Positions 26,236 to 34,958 are shown, numbered from the stretch's first letter. The stretch: 64,000 nt of DNA from Flavihumibacter fluminis (GCF_021491375.1 NZ_JAKEVY010000002.1:744001-808000), one strand, 5' to 3'. The notes: generated from the letters alone by a model not told the origin. Program-made: numbers and translations.

Positions 26236-26688
26236 ATGAGGTCAATCTTTGTTATGGTACTGGTTTTGATATTCAACCAGTTTGCAAGTGCTCAGTCTGC
26301 AACTATTCATTGGAACCTGGAAAAAGGAATCGCCTTGCAAGGGTACGATGCAGTTGCCTATCATACACAAAAAAAAGCTGTCAAGGGTAAACAAACCTTT
26401 TCCTTGTCGCATGGCGGTGCTCTCTGGTATTTTGCAAGTGCAGCCAACCGCGATCTCTTTCTCAAATCGCCGGCAACCTATGAACCGGCTTATGGTGGCT
26501 GGTGTGCCTTTGCTATGGGCGATTATGGAAAAAAAGTAGAAGTTGACCCCGAAACCTTTAAACTGATTGATGGCAAACTCTACCTCTTTTACAATAAATA
26601 TTTCAATAATACCCTGACCAGCTGGAATAAAAATGAAGCTGCTTTGAAAAAACAGGGGGACAGTAACTGGGCAAAGCTCATTCAATAA
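26236..26688 (+). CDS. Secreted YHS-domain protein
   Basis: 150 residues with a signal peptide (cleaved near FASAQ). It carries a YHS-like domain: LQGYDAVAYHTQ, then WYFASAANRDLFLKSPATYEPAYGGWC. In this secreted branch the tyrosine-histidine-serine trio is replaced by similar wording, and the domain is thought to bind a metal. A single cysteine (GGWCAFAMG) could contribute. First of five closely spaced genes with DoxX, DM13, an outer-membrane protein and YceI, suggesting a periplasmic metal or redox role. Confidence 0.87.
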   Translation: MRSIFVMVLVLIFNQFASAQSATIHWNLEKGIALQGYDAVAYHTQKKAVKGKQTFSLSHGGALWYFASAANRDLFLKSPATYEPAYGGWCAFAMGDYGKKVEVDPETFKLIDGKLYLFYNKYFNNTLTSWNKNEAALKKQGDSNWAKLIQ

Positions 26689-26706
26689 GTTCAACATTAC
26701 AAAATC

Positions 26707-27099
26707 ATGAAAAAGAACTGGATACAATGGAGCTGCCGAATTATTGCAGCCCTTCTTTTAGTACAAACGCTTTTCTTCAAATTTACTGCACATCCTGAAT
26801 CAGTTTTGTTATTTACTACACTTGGAATCGAACCCTGGGGGCGTATTTTAACCGGTATATTGGAGCTGATAACCTCGATTCTCTTACTCTGGCCACCCTT
26901 TACACGTTATGGTGCCCTTATGGGAGCAGGTACAATGGCAGGAGCAATCTTTTCCCATCTCACAATCCTTGGTATTGTATTTAACGGAGATATTCTGCTA
27001 TTCGTTTATGCATGCCTGGTATTTGGTTGTTGTTTTGTTTTGCTATGGTTGGAAAGGGAGAAACTTTATTCTTTACTATCAAAATTTAAAAAGTCATGA
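26707..27099 (+). CDS. DoxX/MauE-like small membrane protein
   Basis: 130 residues and four membrane helices (about 9-28, 45-66, 72-94 and 98-118). Size and the motif FFKFTAHPESVLLFTTLG place it in the DoxX-like family. DoxX-type proteins are linked in other bacteria to thiol or quinone redox homeostasis, which would fit a cluster with YceI (lipid/quinone-binding fold) and DM13 (proposed redox domain). Its stop overlaps the DM13 start by 4 bp (ATGA), so translation is coupled. Confidence 0.85.
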   Translation: MKKNWIQWSCRIIAALLLVQTLFFKFTAHPESVLLFTTLGIEPWGRILTGILELITSILLLWPPFTRYGALMGAGTMAGAIFSHLTILGIVFNGDILLFVYACLVFGCCFVLLWLEREKLYSLLSKFKKS

Positions 27100-27512
27100 A
27101 ATCAAAACTGCTTTGGGTATTATTTACTCTTTTGTTCATTTCCTGTTCAAAGGAAAAAGAAACGGCCACTGATATATCGAATGATATCATTCCGGCAAAC
27201 AGCGTTGAATTATATGATGGCGATTTTGTAAGTGCTGCACATCCCACTAGTGGAAAAGCCAGGATAGTTTCTGCGGAAGGCAAATGGTATTTGGTGTTAG
27301 AAAATTTTTCAACAGATCGCGGACCTGACTTGAAACTGTATTTGTCAAGTAATCGGGGTGCTGCTCAGTTTGTGAACCTGGGAAATTTAAAATCTACGAA
27401 TGGTCAGCAGGTTTATGCTATTTCAGGTATGCCTGATCCGAAAGAATATCCTTATGTGCTGATTTGGTGTCAGCAGTTTTCCGTTCTGTTTGGAGTCGCC
27501 AGACTTTCTTAA
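27096..27512 (+). CDS. DM13-domain lipoprotein
   Basis: 138 residues. The N-terminus MKSKLLWVLFTLLFISCSKEK has a lipobox, with C17 the expected lipid-anchored residue. The rest is a DM13 domain: LYDGDFVSAAHPTSGKARIV, FSTDRGPDLKLYLSS, then LGNLKSTNGQQVYAI and YVLIWCQQFSVLFGVARL. DM13 has been proposed in the literature to act in electron transfer or copper binding, and the cysteine in WCQQF is the conserved one. It overlaps the DoxX gene by 4 bp and precedes the outer-membrane protein gene by 29 bp. Confidence 0.88.
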   Translation: MKSKLLWVLFTLLFISCSKEKETATDISNDIIPANSVELYDGDFVSAAHPTSGKARIVSAEGKWYLVLENFSTDRGPDLKLYLSSNRGAAQFVNLGNLKSTNGQQVYAISGMPDPKEYPYVLIWCQQFSVLFGVARLS

Positions 27513-27541
27513 CTAATTATATCAATTTTTAAACCTCAGGT

Positions 27542-28252
27542 ATGAAACATGTTCTAACCATTTTATTGGTTTTTATGATAGGCACGGTTCAAGCTCAGAA
27601 CCGACTCAGACCTACTGTTGATCTTACACTTGCTGCGGGAAGTTCACAGGCAACTTTCAGTTTGGTTGGATGGCATCAATGGCAGCTGGGTAGAAAACAG
27701 CGACTCTCCATTGGAGTAGGACCCAGAATAACTTCCTACGTTGGAAATAAAAAGGATTTCTGGACGGCACCGGCAAGTATTGCACGTGGCAGTTCTACTC
27801 CTTTTCTTGTTGTACTCTCATCCCAGGAAACACAAAATTGGGATACACTGAATGTGCAGCGCCCGTTTGTTTTTTCCATGAATGCAGCCGTTCAGGTAGC
27901 ACACCAGATTGGCAAACGGTTTCGGGCTGGTTTCAATATCGACCTGGTCGGCTTTTCCGTTGGAAGAACTTCAGCAGCAGTATTTACATCGGATGGAAGA
28001 CAAGAGACAACGGAAGCAAAGCCCGTACCATTTAACCTCCTGCTAACAGGAGACCTTGACCAGGGTTCCCTTAATTCAGAATTCTTCGTACAATACAGGT
28101 TGAAAGAAAAATGGAGTCTTCGGGCTGTTTACCAGTTTTATTTTGTTGAATATAAAACCAATACCAGCATACAGCAACTACCCGAACCCAATGACCGGTT
28201 CAGGAACAAAGCGAATCTGCTGGGTATCGGACTCAGTTATTCCTTAAATTAG
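27542..28252 (+). CDS. Predicted outer-membrane beta-barrel protein, unknown function
   Basis: 236 residues with a signal peptide (about 1-19, ending VQAQ). Alternating hydrophobic and polar strands and a C-terminal aromatic strand (NLLGIGLSYSLN) indicate a small outer-membrane barrel of about eight to ten strands. I do not recognise the family. It is embedded between the DM13 and YceI genes, 5 bp from the latter, so it probably belongs to the same module. Confidence 0.75.
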   Translation: MKHVLTILLVFMIGTVQAQNRLRPTVDLTLAAGSSQATFSLVGWHQWQLGRKQRLSIGVGPRITSYVGNKKDFWTAPASIARGSSTPFLVVLSSQETQNWDTLNVQRPFVFSMNAAVQVAHQIGKRFRAGFNIDLVGFSVGRTSAAVFTSDGRQETTEAKPVPFNLLLTGDLDQGSLNSEFFVQYRLKEKWSLRAVYQFYFVEYKTNTSIQQLPEPNDRFRNKANLLGIGLSYSLN

Positions 28253-28257
28253 AGTAT

Positions 28258-28791
28258 ATGGTAAGGATTCTGTTTGTTTTTTGTATGCTGGTACCGTATT
28301 TCCTGGTGGCGCAGGCACTACATCCTGTAGATACCCCCGGTGCTGTCAGTTTTATCATAAACAACTTTGGGTCGGGGGTAGATGGCAGTTTCAAAGGGCT
28401 TAAAGGCGAAATCAGGTTTGATCCCACAAAGCTCACAGAGTCGAATATGAATGTTACGGTTGACGCTGTTACCATTGAAACAGGCATCAATATGCGAAAC
28501 CGGCACCTCCGGGGTGAAAAGTATTTTTATGTAGACAAATTCCCTGTTATTTCTATTTTGGGCACTCAGCTTAAATCCGCCGGTAAACCGGATACGTATA
28601 ATATGACAGCCAGGGTAACAATCAAAGGTGTCAGCAAAACATTCTCTTTGACCTTTACTGCCAAACCCCAAAAAAATGGCTTCTTTTTTGAAGGGAGTTT
28701 TACCCTGAACCGTAGGGATTTTAACATTGGTTCCGGTAGTATTTCCCTTGCAGATGAGGTGACTGTTCGGCTGAAAGTACTGGCCCAATAA
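28258..28791 (+). CDS. YceI-family periplasmic protein
   Basis: 177 residues with a signal peptide ending around VAQA. It is a YceI-type lipocalin-like barrel: VDTPGAVSFIINNFGSGVDGSFKGLKGEI, then ITIETG-like segments, RNRHLRGEKYFYVDKFPVISI and a C-terminal RRDFNIGSGSISLADEVTV. The family binds isoprenoid or quinone-like lipids. Last gene of the Crp-YHS-DoxX-DM13-OMP run by spacing (5 bp after the barrel gene), and about 65 bp before the next gene. Confidence 0.92.
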   Translation: MVRILFVFCMLVPYFLVAQALHPVDTPGAVSFIINNFGSGVDGSFKGLKGEIRFDPTKLTESNMNVTVDAVTIETGINMRNRHLRGEKYFYVDKFPVISILGTQLKSAGKPDTYNMTARVTIKGVSKTFSLTFTAKPQKNGFFFEGSFTLNRRDFNIGSGSISLADEVTVRLKVLAQ

Positions 28792-28855
28792 TAATTCATT
28801 CGAAAAATTATGGAAATCATAAAAAGACTAAATTCGAAACCAAGATTTTAAATTC

Positions 28856-29356
28856 ATGCATTTACAGTTAGCTGTTCAGAATGCATTTGGTCAGATGACA
28901 GATGTTATGGATCAACTGACCGATGCCCAATACACCCAACCCTGTGTAAACTTATCAGGTGCTACCATCGGTCAGCATACCCGCCATATTATTGAAATGT
29001 ATCAATGTTTATTGGTTGGACTGCAGGACGGAGTGGTGAATTATGAGGCCCGGCAAAGGGATATCCGGATCGAATCGGATAAGGAATTCGCTGCCCAATT
29101 ACTCTCAACTATTGAAAAAAAGATTGATCAGCCCAACCAATCCCTTTACCTCTGTGCCGGGTTTGATACCGATACCAGGGAACAGGTGCAACTCGATACC
29201 AATTTTTACCGGGAAATTGCATATAACCTCGAACATACCATCCATCATATGGCGCTTATTAAAGTTGGACTGCTGGAGATTTCTGGAATTACTATTCCAG
29301 AGGGCTTTGGCGTTGCATCTTCCACCATCAAGTACAGACGTTCATGTGCACTGTGA
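28856..29356 (+). CDS. DinB-superfamily protein (candidate thiol transferase)
   Basis: 166 residues, four-helix-bundle DinB/YfiT type. The candidate metal-binding histidines are H41 and H44 (TIGQHTRHIIEMY) and the late cluster in YNLEHTIHHMALI. Members of this superfamily include metal-dependent bacillithiol and mycothiol S-transferases. The same window carries bshC, so a bacillithiol-dependent role is plausible but unproven. Its 3' end overlaps the NRDE gene by 13 bp, so it heads a coupled four-gene run. Confidence 0.82.
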   Translation: MHLQLAVQNAFGQMTDVMDQLTDAQYTQPCVNLSGATIGQHTRHIIEMYQCLLVGLQDGVVNYEARQRDIRIESDKEFAAQLLSTIEKKIDQPNQSLYLCAGFDTDTREQVQLDTNFYREIAYNLEHTIHHMALIKVGLLEISGITIPEGFGVASSTIKYRRSCAL

Positions 29357-30075
29357 GTTTTATTCCCGTACCCGGAGGCGCCCTGATCTGTTCCAACAGG
29401 GATGAAAAAATACAGAGAGCCCGTGCCATTCCTCCCAAATGGTACCAGGTAAATGGAAGTTCACTCTTATTTCCAAAGGATCCCGATGCACAAGGTTCCT
29501 GGATTGCTATGAAACCCAATGGCCAGATGGCTGTTTTGCTAAACGGCGGTTGGGTCAAACATGAACCTGCTTATCCGTACAGAAAAAGCCGGGGTCTGGT
29601 ATTCCTCGAAATCTGTTCAGCCGATCAGTTGCTGGATGGTTTCGACGCTGTTCAACTGGACAAAATCGAGCCATTTACCGTGATTGTTTTTCAGGATGGT
29701 ATTCTCCAGGAAAATCGCTGGGATGGTGTTCAGAAGTATAGCCGGCAATTACCTGCTTCGGATCCCCATATCTGGTCCTCCGTTACCTTGTACGACCCTT
29801 CCACAATTGAAAGAAGGAAATCCTGGTTTACTGGCTGGCTTAGTGAAAATCCTGAACCCAACGCCAGTTCTATTCAACGTTTTCACGAATTCGGCGGTGA
29901 GGGAGACCAGGAAAATGACCTGCTCATGAACCGACGCAATGAAATGCTGACGGTCAGTATCACCTGCATGGAATGGAACCGGGATACTGCCTGTATGTAT
30001 TATACAGATCTGCAAAGCCGGGAACAATTTGAATGTCGTTTGGATGCTTTTTCACTTTCTGAACTCTCTTCATGA
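29344..30075 (+). CDS. NRDE/TANGO2-family protein
   Basis: 243 residues. It begins MCTVSFIP, with C2 exposed after methionine removal, and has the family's NRDE motif at residues 18-21 (ICSNRDEK). The TANGO2/NRDE family has an Ntn-hydrolase-like fold. In animals TANGO2 affects lipid, CoA or heme handling; the bacterial function is not established. C2 is in the position of an Ntn nucleophile, which makes a hydrolase or acyltransferase activity possible. It overlaps the DinB gene by 13 bp and the ATP-grasp gene by 4 bp. Confidence 0.88.
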   Translation: MCTVSFIPVPGGALICSNRDEKIQRARAIPPKWYQVNGSSLLFPKDPDAQGSWIAMKPNGQMAVLLNGGWVKHEPAYPYRKSRGLVFLEICSADQLLDGFDAVQLDKIEPFTVIVFQDGILQENRWDGVQKYSRQLPASDPHIWSSVTLYDPSTIERRKSWFTGWLSENPEPNASSIQRFHEFGGEGDQENDLLMNRRNEMLTVSITCMEWNRDTACMYYTDLQSREQFECRLDAFSLSELSS

Positions 30076-31136
30076 ATTTACTGCAAAAGGTACTCCACCA
30101 CCCCTTTTTTATACGGCTGTTTAATTGGGAATACTGGTCATTTGGAACAGTATACACACCTGTAATACCTATCTGGCTCTGGTACTGCCTCCGTGCCCGC
30201 TCTTTCTTCTTCTTCTCTGCTTCCAATCCCTCCATTGAAAACGGGGGATTCCTGATGGAATCGAAAAAGAAAATCTATGATCTGATTCCGGAAGCCTACT
30301 ACCCAAAGACAATTTATGTTGAACTACCTGCAGATCCCCAAAATGTGGTGAACCAGGTCAAAAACAAAGGACTACAGTATCCTCTTATAGCCAAACCGGA
30401 TATTGGTGCCCGTGGAATGGGAGTGCGGAAATTAAATCAACCAGAAGACTTACAACGATACTGCCTTGAATCACCCCTGGCTTTCCTGGTGCAGGAATAT
30501 GCCGATCTGCCCCTGGAAGCCGGCATCTTTTATTGCCGGCTGCCAGGTGAAAAGAAGGGGCGTATCACCGGCATTGTTACCAAAGAATTTTTAACAGTTT
30601 ACGGCGATGGCCGGCATACCATCCGGGAACTCTGCCAGCAGGACAAACGTTTTATTCTGCAACTTACCGCTCTGGAGAAAATGCATGGAGACAAGCTGAA
30701 CGAAGTATTGCCGAGCGGGATAGCAAAAGAATTGGTTCCCTATGGAAATCATGCCAGAGGGGCCAAATTTATTGATGATTCACACCGGGCTTCACCTGCG
30801 CTGGAAATGCAAATAGACAAGATTCTGCAGCAGGTAACCGGTTTTTATTACGGACGAATGGATATACGGTTTCGTTCATGGGAAGAATTGGAGCAAGGCC
30901 TTCATTTTTCCATCATTGAATTAAATGGTGCCGGTTCGGAACCCACACATATGTACGATCCAAGGCATTCCATATTTTTTGCCTGGAAGGAGATCATCCG
31001 GCATTGGGACTGGTGTTATCGCATCAGTAAAATCAATCACCGGAAAGGAATACCCTACATGAGTTTCCGGGATGGACGAAAAATGTTTCGGGAAAATGCT
31101 CAATTTGAAAAGACGATTGCGCAACTTTATATCTAG
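30072..31136 (+). CDS. ATP-grasp ligase, D-Ala-D-Ala-ligase-like, membrane-associated
   Basis: 354 residues. A hydrophobic N-terminal stretch (about 20-45, TVYTPVIPIWLWYCLRAR) suggests membrane attachment. Then comes SASNPSIENGGFLMESK and an ATP-grasp core: PLIAKPDIGARGMGVRKL (lysine and glycine-rich loop), FLVQEYADLPLEAGIFY, and the metal site in FSIIELNGAGSEPTHMYD. Databases often label such proteins D-alanine-D-alanine ligase, but the size, N-terminus and absence of peptidoglycan genes argue for another carboxylate-amine ligation. It overlaps the NRDE gene (ATGA) and is 11 bp before the exporter gene, suggesting it makes a small amide product. Confidence 0.85.
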   Translation: MNLLQKVLHHPFFIRLFNWEYWSFGTVYTPVIPIWLWYCLRARSFFFFSASNPSIENGGFLMESKKKIYDLIPEAYYPKTIYVELPADPQNVVNQVKNKGLQYPLIAKPDIGARGMGVRKLNQPEDLQRYCLESPLAFLVQEYADLPLEAGIFYCRLPGEKKGRITGIVTKEFLTVYGDGRHTIRELCQQDKRFILQLTALEKMHGDKLNEVLPSGIAKELVPYGNHARGAKFIDDSHRASPALEMQIDKILQQVTGFYYGRMDIRFRSWEELEQGLHFSIIELNGAGSEPTHMYDPRHSIFFAWKEIIRHWDWCYRISKINHRKGIPYMSFRDGRKMFRENAQFEKTIAQLYI

Positions 31137-31147
31137 CCGACTTTTTC

Positions 31148-31903
31148 ATGAGTGCATTATTTCTACTCTTTGGTGCCGGACTGCTGATCAGTTTTCTCGG
31201 AAGTCTTCCGCTGGGAACACTGAACATAACCGCCATGCAGATTGCGATCCAGGAAAATACGCGTCGTGCTATGTCCTATGCGGTTGGGGTGGCGATCGTT
31301 GAACTGATGTATGTTCGGCTTTCATTAAAAGGAATCGACTGGATACTGGCCAATCAAAGGATTTTTTATTATATGGAATGGGCAACAGTGGTGCTGTTTT
31401 TAATTCTTGGACTAAGCAGTCTGGTGGCCGCCAGGAAAAAAACAGGAACCGCAAAACCCATTCAGCTCAACAACAGGATGCATCGTTTCTGGCTGGGTGT
31501 TTCCATGAGTGCCATTAATCCGGTTCAGATTCCTTTCTGGTTCTTATGGAGCAGTTATTTGTTCAGTACAAAACTCCTGCAGTCAGATTCGCTGCATTTC
31601 AATGTATATACCATTGGCATTGCAGTGGGAACAGTAAGCGGACTGCTGCTTTTTATTTTCGGAGGCAGGTGGCTGGTGAACAGGATTAATGCTTCCCAGC
31701 GAATTATCAATTTACTGGTAGCCGCCATTTTTTTGCTGTCAGCAATTATTCAGTTGTTCCGGGTGCTGAATAAGCCTATGCAGGAACGGCTGCAACCAAC
31801 TGCTTTCTCAGCACCAGCCCGGTTGGACTCGATTGCCGAAACACCAGTTGTTCTTCCCCCATTTTCGTATATCCATGCCTGTAGTAAAACTCCTGTGCTC
31901 TGA
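31148..31903 (+). CDS. LysE/RhtB-family exporter with an extended C-terminus
   Basis: 251 residues. About six membrane helices (first at about 5-27, with FLGSLPLGTLNITAM, typical of LysE/RhtB amino-acid exporters; last at about 180-200). The family is usually about 200-215 residues. From about residue 210 the frame runs antisense through the last 128 bp of the convergent GNAT gene, adding a 42-residue tail with no membrane character. The exporter may once have ended earlier and lost its stop. Position at the end of the DinB-NRDE-ATP-grasp run makes export of that pathway's product possible. Confidence 0.85.
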   Translation: MSALFLLFGAGLLISFLGSLPLGTLNITAMQIAIQENTRRAMSYAVGVAIVELMYVRLSLKGIDWILANQRIFYYMEWATVVLFLILGLSSLVAARKKTGTAKPIQLNNRMHRFWLGVSMSAINPVQIPFWFLWSSYLFSTKLLQSDSLHFNVYTIGIAVGTVSGLLLFIFGGRWLVNRINASQRIINLLVAAIFLLSAIIQLFRVLNKPMQERLQPTAFSAPARLDSIAETPVVLPPFSYIHACSKTPVL

Positions 31904-32312
31904 CATTGGGAATATAAACGTGCAACCAGATATGCCTGAAGCCACGCTTACTGCTTTCTTCTTCAGCCATTTTCAGCATGGCAGAACCCCAGCCTCCTGA
32001 ACGATGCGCTGCGTCGAGGTAAAAACGTGCCAGTTCAATTCCCGTCAAATCTGGTTTTGACAGTGCCAGTGTCGGACTACCCATGCGCAGGCATCCAACT
32101 ACTTTATCCTGATGAACCAATACCAGATAAAACCGATCCGATTTTTCAAGGTCTGCTTCAATGGCTGTAGCTGAATAGTGTAACTCACAAAACAGGACCA
32201 GGTCTTCGGGTACAAATCCGCTCTCATGTACCCTGGCAAAACCGGAACTGCATAATGCAGCAATGGCCCCTGCATCAGGGGCCATTGCGTATCGAATTTC
32301 ATATTGATCCAT
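31776..32312 (-). CDS. GNAT-family N-acetyltransferase
   Basis: 178 residues. The acetyl-CoA-binding region is visible as DAAHRSGGWGSAMLKMAEEE, with the preceding strand GIELARFYL. A tyrosine (FYYRHGYTKMGEE) lies at the usual acid/base position. Acceptor unknown. The last 43 codons lie antisense to the tail of the LysE-family gene. It starts 3 bp after the TonB-type receptor stop codon on the same strand, so they may be co-transcribed. Confidence 0.9.
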   Translation of the reverse strand: MDQYEIRYAMAPDAGAIAALCSSGFARVHESGFVPEDLVLFCELHYSATAIEADLEKSDRFYLVLVHQDKVVGCLRMGSPTLALSKPDLTGIELARFYLDAAHRSGGWGSAMLKMAEEESSKRGFRHIWLHVYIPNVRAQEFYYRHGYTKMGEEQLVFRQSSPTGLVLRKQLVAAVPA

Positions 32313-32315
32313 ACA

Positions 32316-34958
32316 TCAGAATTGAACCCCTTCACTCATATTTTGCATGTTCTGCATATCTCCTTTAATGTTCTTACGCTTAAAGAGTGAGGTGTCAAAT
32401 TTACCAAATCTCCAGCTGAAATTAAGACGCAGGATCTGCGGATCGCGCAATCTCCAGGTATTTTGTTCAAAGCTGGGAGAGGAGCTAAACTGATCATAGC
32501 GGTTGGTGCGGAAGATATCGTTGATGGCCAGGGTCAGGTTCGCTCTTCTTTCTTTCAGGAATTCATACCGAAGAGCAGCTTCCACTTCATAACGCGGACG
32601 AATAAAGCCCTGTGCTGTGGTTTGCGGTCCGCCAAACATAAAGCCACCACCGCCACCACCACCAGGAGGAAGAATGGTTTTGGAAGTATAACTTCCGCTT
32701 AATTGCAGCGTAAGCTGTTTTGCCAGTTTGATATTATTATTGATTTTGACAAAATAAGATGTTATCGCTTCCTGGTTTGGAATTCCCGGCTGATTGGCAT
32801 TGATCTTTGATTGGTAAAGGTTGAAGTTGGAGATCAGTTCCCACCACTTTGTCAGTTTATTTCGTCCAATCAGTTCAATACCCCCAATCTGGCTGTTATC
32901 CGCATTGATATAGCTGATCACCAGTTCCTCGTTTTTATTGAAAGGATTGATAAGCTCAACCTGGTTGCGGGTGATAAGATTTGTTGTGTACTTATAATAG
33001 GCACTCGCAATAAATGAATTACCATTTCCATATTTTTTCTGGTAGCTCAGTTCAAAAGATGCGGTAAACTCCGGCCGCAGGTTTGGATTACCACGGGTGA
33101 GGTTCAACGTATCTGAATAATCCGTAAAAGGAAAGAGCTGGAAGAAATTCGGACGGTTGATCCGGCGTGTAATATTGAAAGCCAGCTCATCATCATCAGT
33201 TAGCTGATAAGTCAGGAAGGCACTCGGGAAAAGACTAAGCGGAAAACTGTTGCCGTAGGTCAGGAGTGTATCCTTGCTTCCGGGAGGAGGGGTGGTAGTC
33301 AGCACCTCTCCATCGTAGTCAGAACTTTCTGCCCGCAATCCTAACTGGTAGCCAAGTTTTTTCCATTTGTTTGTATAGGTAACATAACCGGCATAGACGC
33401 GATCTGTATAATCAAATTGAGAAGAAAGAGAAGGAATAAAAACAGCATTTCCATTCCCATCCACCAGGCTGATATTATTCACGCTTTCCTGGCTCCGGAC
33501 ATTCAGACGTAAGCCTGTTTCCAGCTTTGCATTACCATTTAAAGGATTCACGAAATCAGTCTGGAATGTGATATTGGAACTGCTGCCATTACCGGTATTC
33601 AACTGACCGAACCGGCGTATAATGGAACCATTGGGAGCAGTTAATACATCGTTACTAATCGTGGTATTGTTATCGTTTTTGCTGCGGTTATAGTTGATAT
33701 CAGCAGTGAATTCGCGACCAGGTTTGGTGAAGAGACGTTTGTAATAAACCGAAGATCCGAGATTCCGGAAAGAACGTTCTCCATCTGATATACGACGACT
33801 GAAGCTGGATTGTGTATCTCCCGGAAACAGACTGTCTGTCTGGATGTTACTTTCATTATCAAAGTTGAAACTTCCCCGAACCGCATTCACGGAGAACCCA
33901 ACAGTATTTCGGTTATTCATGAAATAGTCAAGTCCCGCCCTTCCAAACATGAACTGACCTGTGTTTACATTATAGTCATCCTGATCGAGGACTGTTACAG
34001 GGTCTTTAATAAATGTTGTACGCGAGGTATTACCTTCTGATATAGACTTCCTGGTGCGGATATTACCACTGGCAAACATATTCACCTTACCCTGTTTAAC
34101 ATTGATGTCAGCGCCACCATTGGGTTGCCAGCGGCTGTCAATACCTGCCCTGATACTTCCGTTATAACCTGCTTTCCTGTTTTTCTTCAAAACAATATTC
34201 AGGATTCCGGCAGTACCTCCGGAGGCATCAAATTTGGCAGAAGGGTTAGTGATAAGTTCCACACTTTCGATGGCATCGGCCGGAATTTGATCGAGTGTTA
34301 GTGTTGTAGGGCGGCCATCCACAAAGATCTGTGGAGCAGCATTCCGGAGAGTTACACTGCCATCAATATCGACCTGCAGGGAAGGAATATTGCGCATGAT
34401 ATCTTCCGCGGTATTGCCGGTAGAAACCAGGTTTTTATCTACGTTGTACACTTTCCTGTCGATACCCATCGACATCAATGGTTTGGCCGCCGTCACAGTA
34501 ACGGATTCCAGCATTTTCGGATCGGCTTCCAATTTGATATTGCCGAGGTCTTTATCAACGCCGGCAAGTGCTTTTTGCATATCGCCACCTGCCATGTTTA
34601 ATTCAAAGCCAACTTTTTGTTCAATTTCTTTAAACCCGATTGCAGAAATGACTAGTTTGTAAGATGCTGCTACAGGAAGCCCCTCAAAGCTGAATTCACC
34701 TCTTCGGTCGGTAAGCATTCCCGCGATGATGGTATCTTTTCTCTTTTTGGTTGCGGCATCAAATTTGTTCTGAATCAGTTGAACGGAAGCTGCGTCAACC
34801 CCTTTATTGGTTGCGGCATCAATAATCCTTCCGTAAAATCGGCCGATATTCATGTTGCCACCGCCTGGCCGGCCTCCGGGAGCACCCACCCCGGCAGGTA
34901 TTTGTGCAAAGCTGAAGGTTCCGATAAAAATGGTCAATAAGACCAATACATGTTTCAT
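32316..34958 (-). CDS. TonB-dependent-receptor-like outer-membrane protein
   Basis: About 880 residues from the ATG at 34958 (MKHVLVLLTIFIGTFSFAQ, a clean signal peptide; the frame extends 13 codons further but without signal character). Order: glycine-rich linker, carboxypeptidase-regulatory-like domain (about 40-135), plug domain (about 150-255, with NIPSLQVDIDGSVTL and DGRPTTLTLDQIP), then a large beta-barrel of the OMP_b-brl_3 type. The barrel has the loop motifs RRINRPNFFQLFPF and RGNPNLRPE. It lacks the classic aromatic C-terminus. The substrate is unknown and there is no SusD partner beside it, so a polysaccharide-uptake pair is unlikely; metal-complex or peptide uptake is possible. 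Confidence 0.9.
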   Translation of the reverse strand: MKHVLVLLTIFIGTFSFAQIPAGVGAPGGRPGGGNMNIGRFYGRIIDAATNKGVDAASVQLIQNKFDAATKKRKDTIIAGMLTDRRGEFSFEGLPVAASYKLVISAIGFKEIEQKVGFELNMAGGDMQKALAGVDKDLGNIKLEADPKMLESVTVTAAKPLMSMGIDRKVYNVDKNLVSTGNTAEDIMRNIPSLQVDIDGSVTLRNAAPQIFVDGRPTTLTLDQIPADAIESVELITNPSAKFDASGGTAGILNIVLKKNRKAGYNGSIRAGIDSRWQPNGGADINVKQGKVNMFASGNIRTRKSISEGNTSRTTFIKDPVTVLDQDDYNVNTGQFMFGRAGLDYFMNNRNTVGFSVNAVRGSFNFDNESNIQTDSLFPGDTQSSFSRRISDGERSFRNLGSSVYYKRLFTKPGREFTADINYNRSKNDNNTTISNDVLTAPNGSIIRRFGQLNTGNGSSSNITFQTDFVNPLNGNAKLETGLRLNVRSQESVNNISLVDGNGNAVFIPSLSSQFDYTDRVYAGYVTYTNKWKKLGYQLGLRAESSDYDGEVLTTTPPPGSKDTLLTYGNSFPLSLFPSAFLTYQLTDDDELAFNITRRINRPNFFQLFPFTDYSDTLNLTRGNPNLRPEFTASFELSYQKKYGNGNSFIASAYYKYTTNLITRNQVELINPFNKNEELVISYINADNSQIGGIELIGRNKLTKWWELISNFNLYQSKINANQPGIPNQEAITSYFVKINNNIKLAKQLTLQLSGSYTSKTILPPGGGGGGGFMFGGPQTTAQGFIRPRYEVEAALRYEFLKERRANLTLAINDIFRTNRYDQFSSSPSFEQNTWRLRDPQILRLNFSWRFGKFDTSLFKRKNIKGDMQNMQNMSEGVQF

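Noticed and set aside
28318-28788. 156-codon minus-strand frame
   Set aside because: Antisense to yceI, whose protein is clearly recognisable; no independent support.
30072-31136. Peptidoglycan D-Ala-D-Ala ligase (ddl)
   Set aside because: N-terminal membrane stretch, different flanking motifs and no cell-wall genes nearby; kept as a general ATP-grasp ligase.
24615-31903. Possible mobile island
   Set aside because: No integrase, direct repeats, tRNA boundary or change in apparent base composition at the edges.
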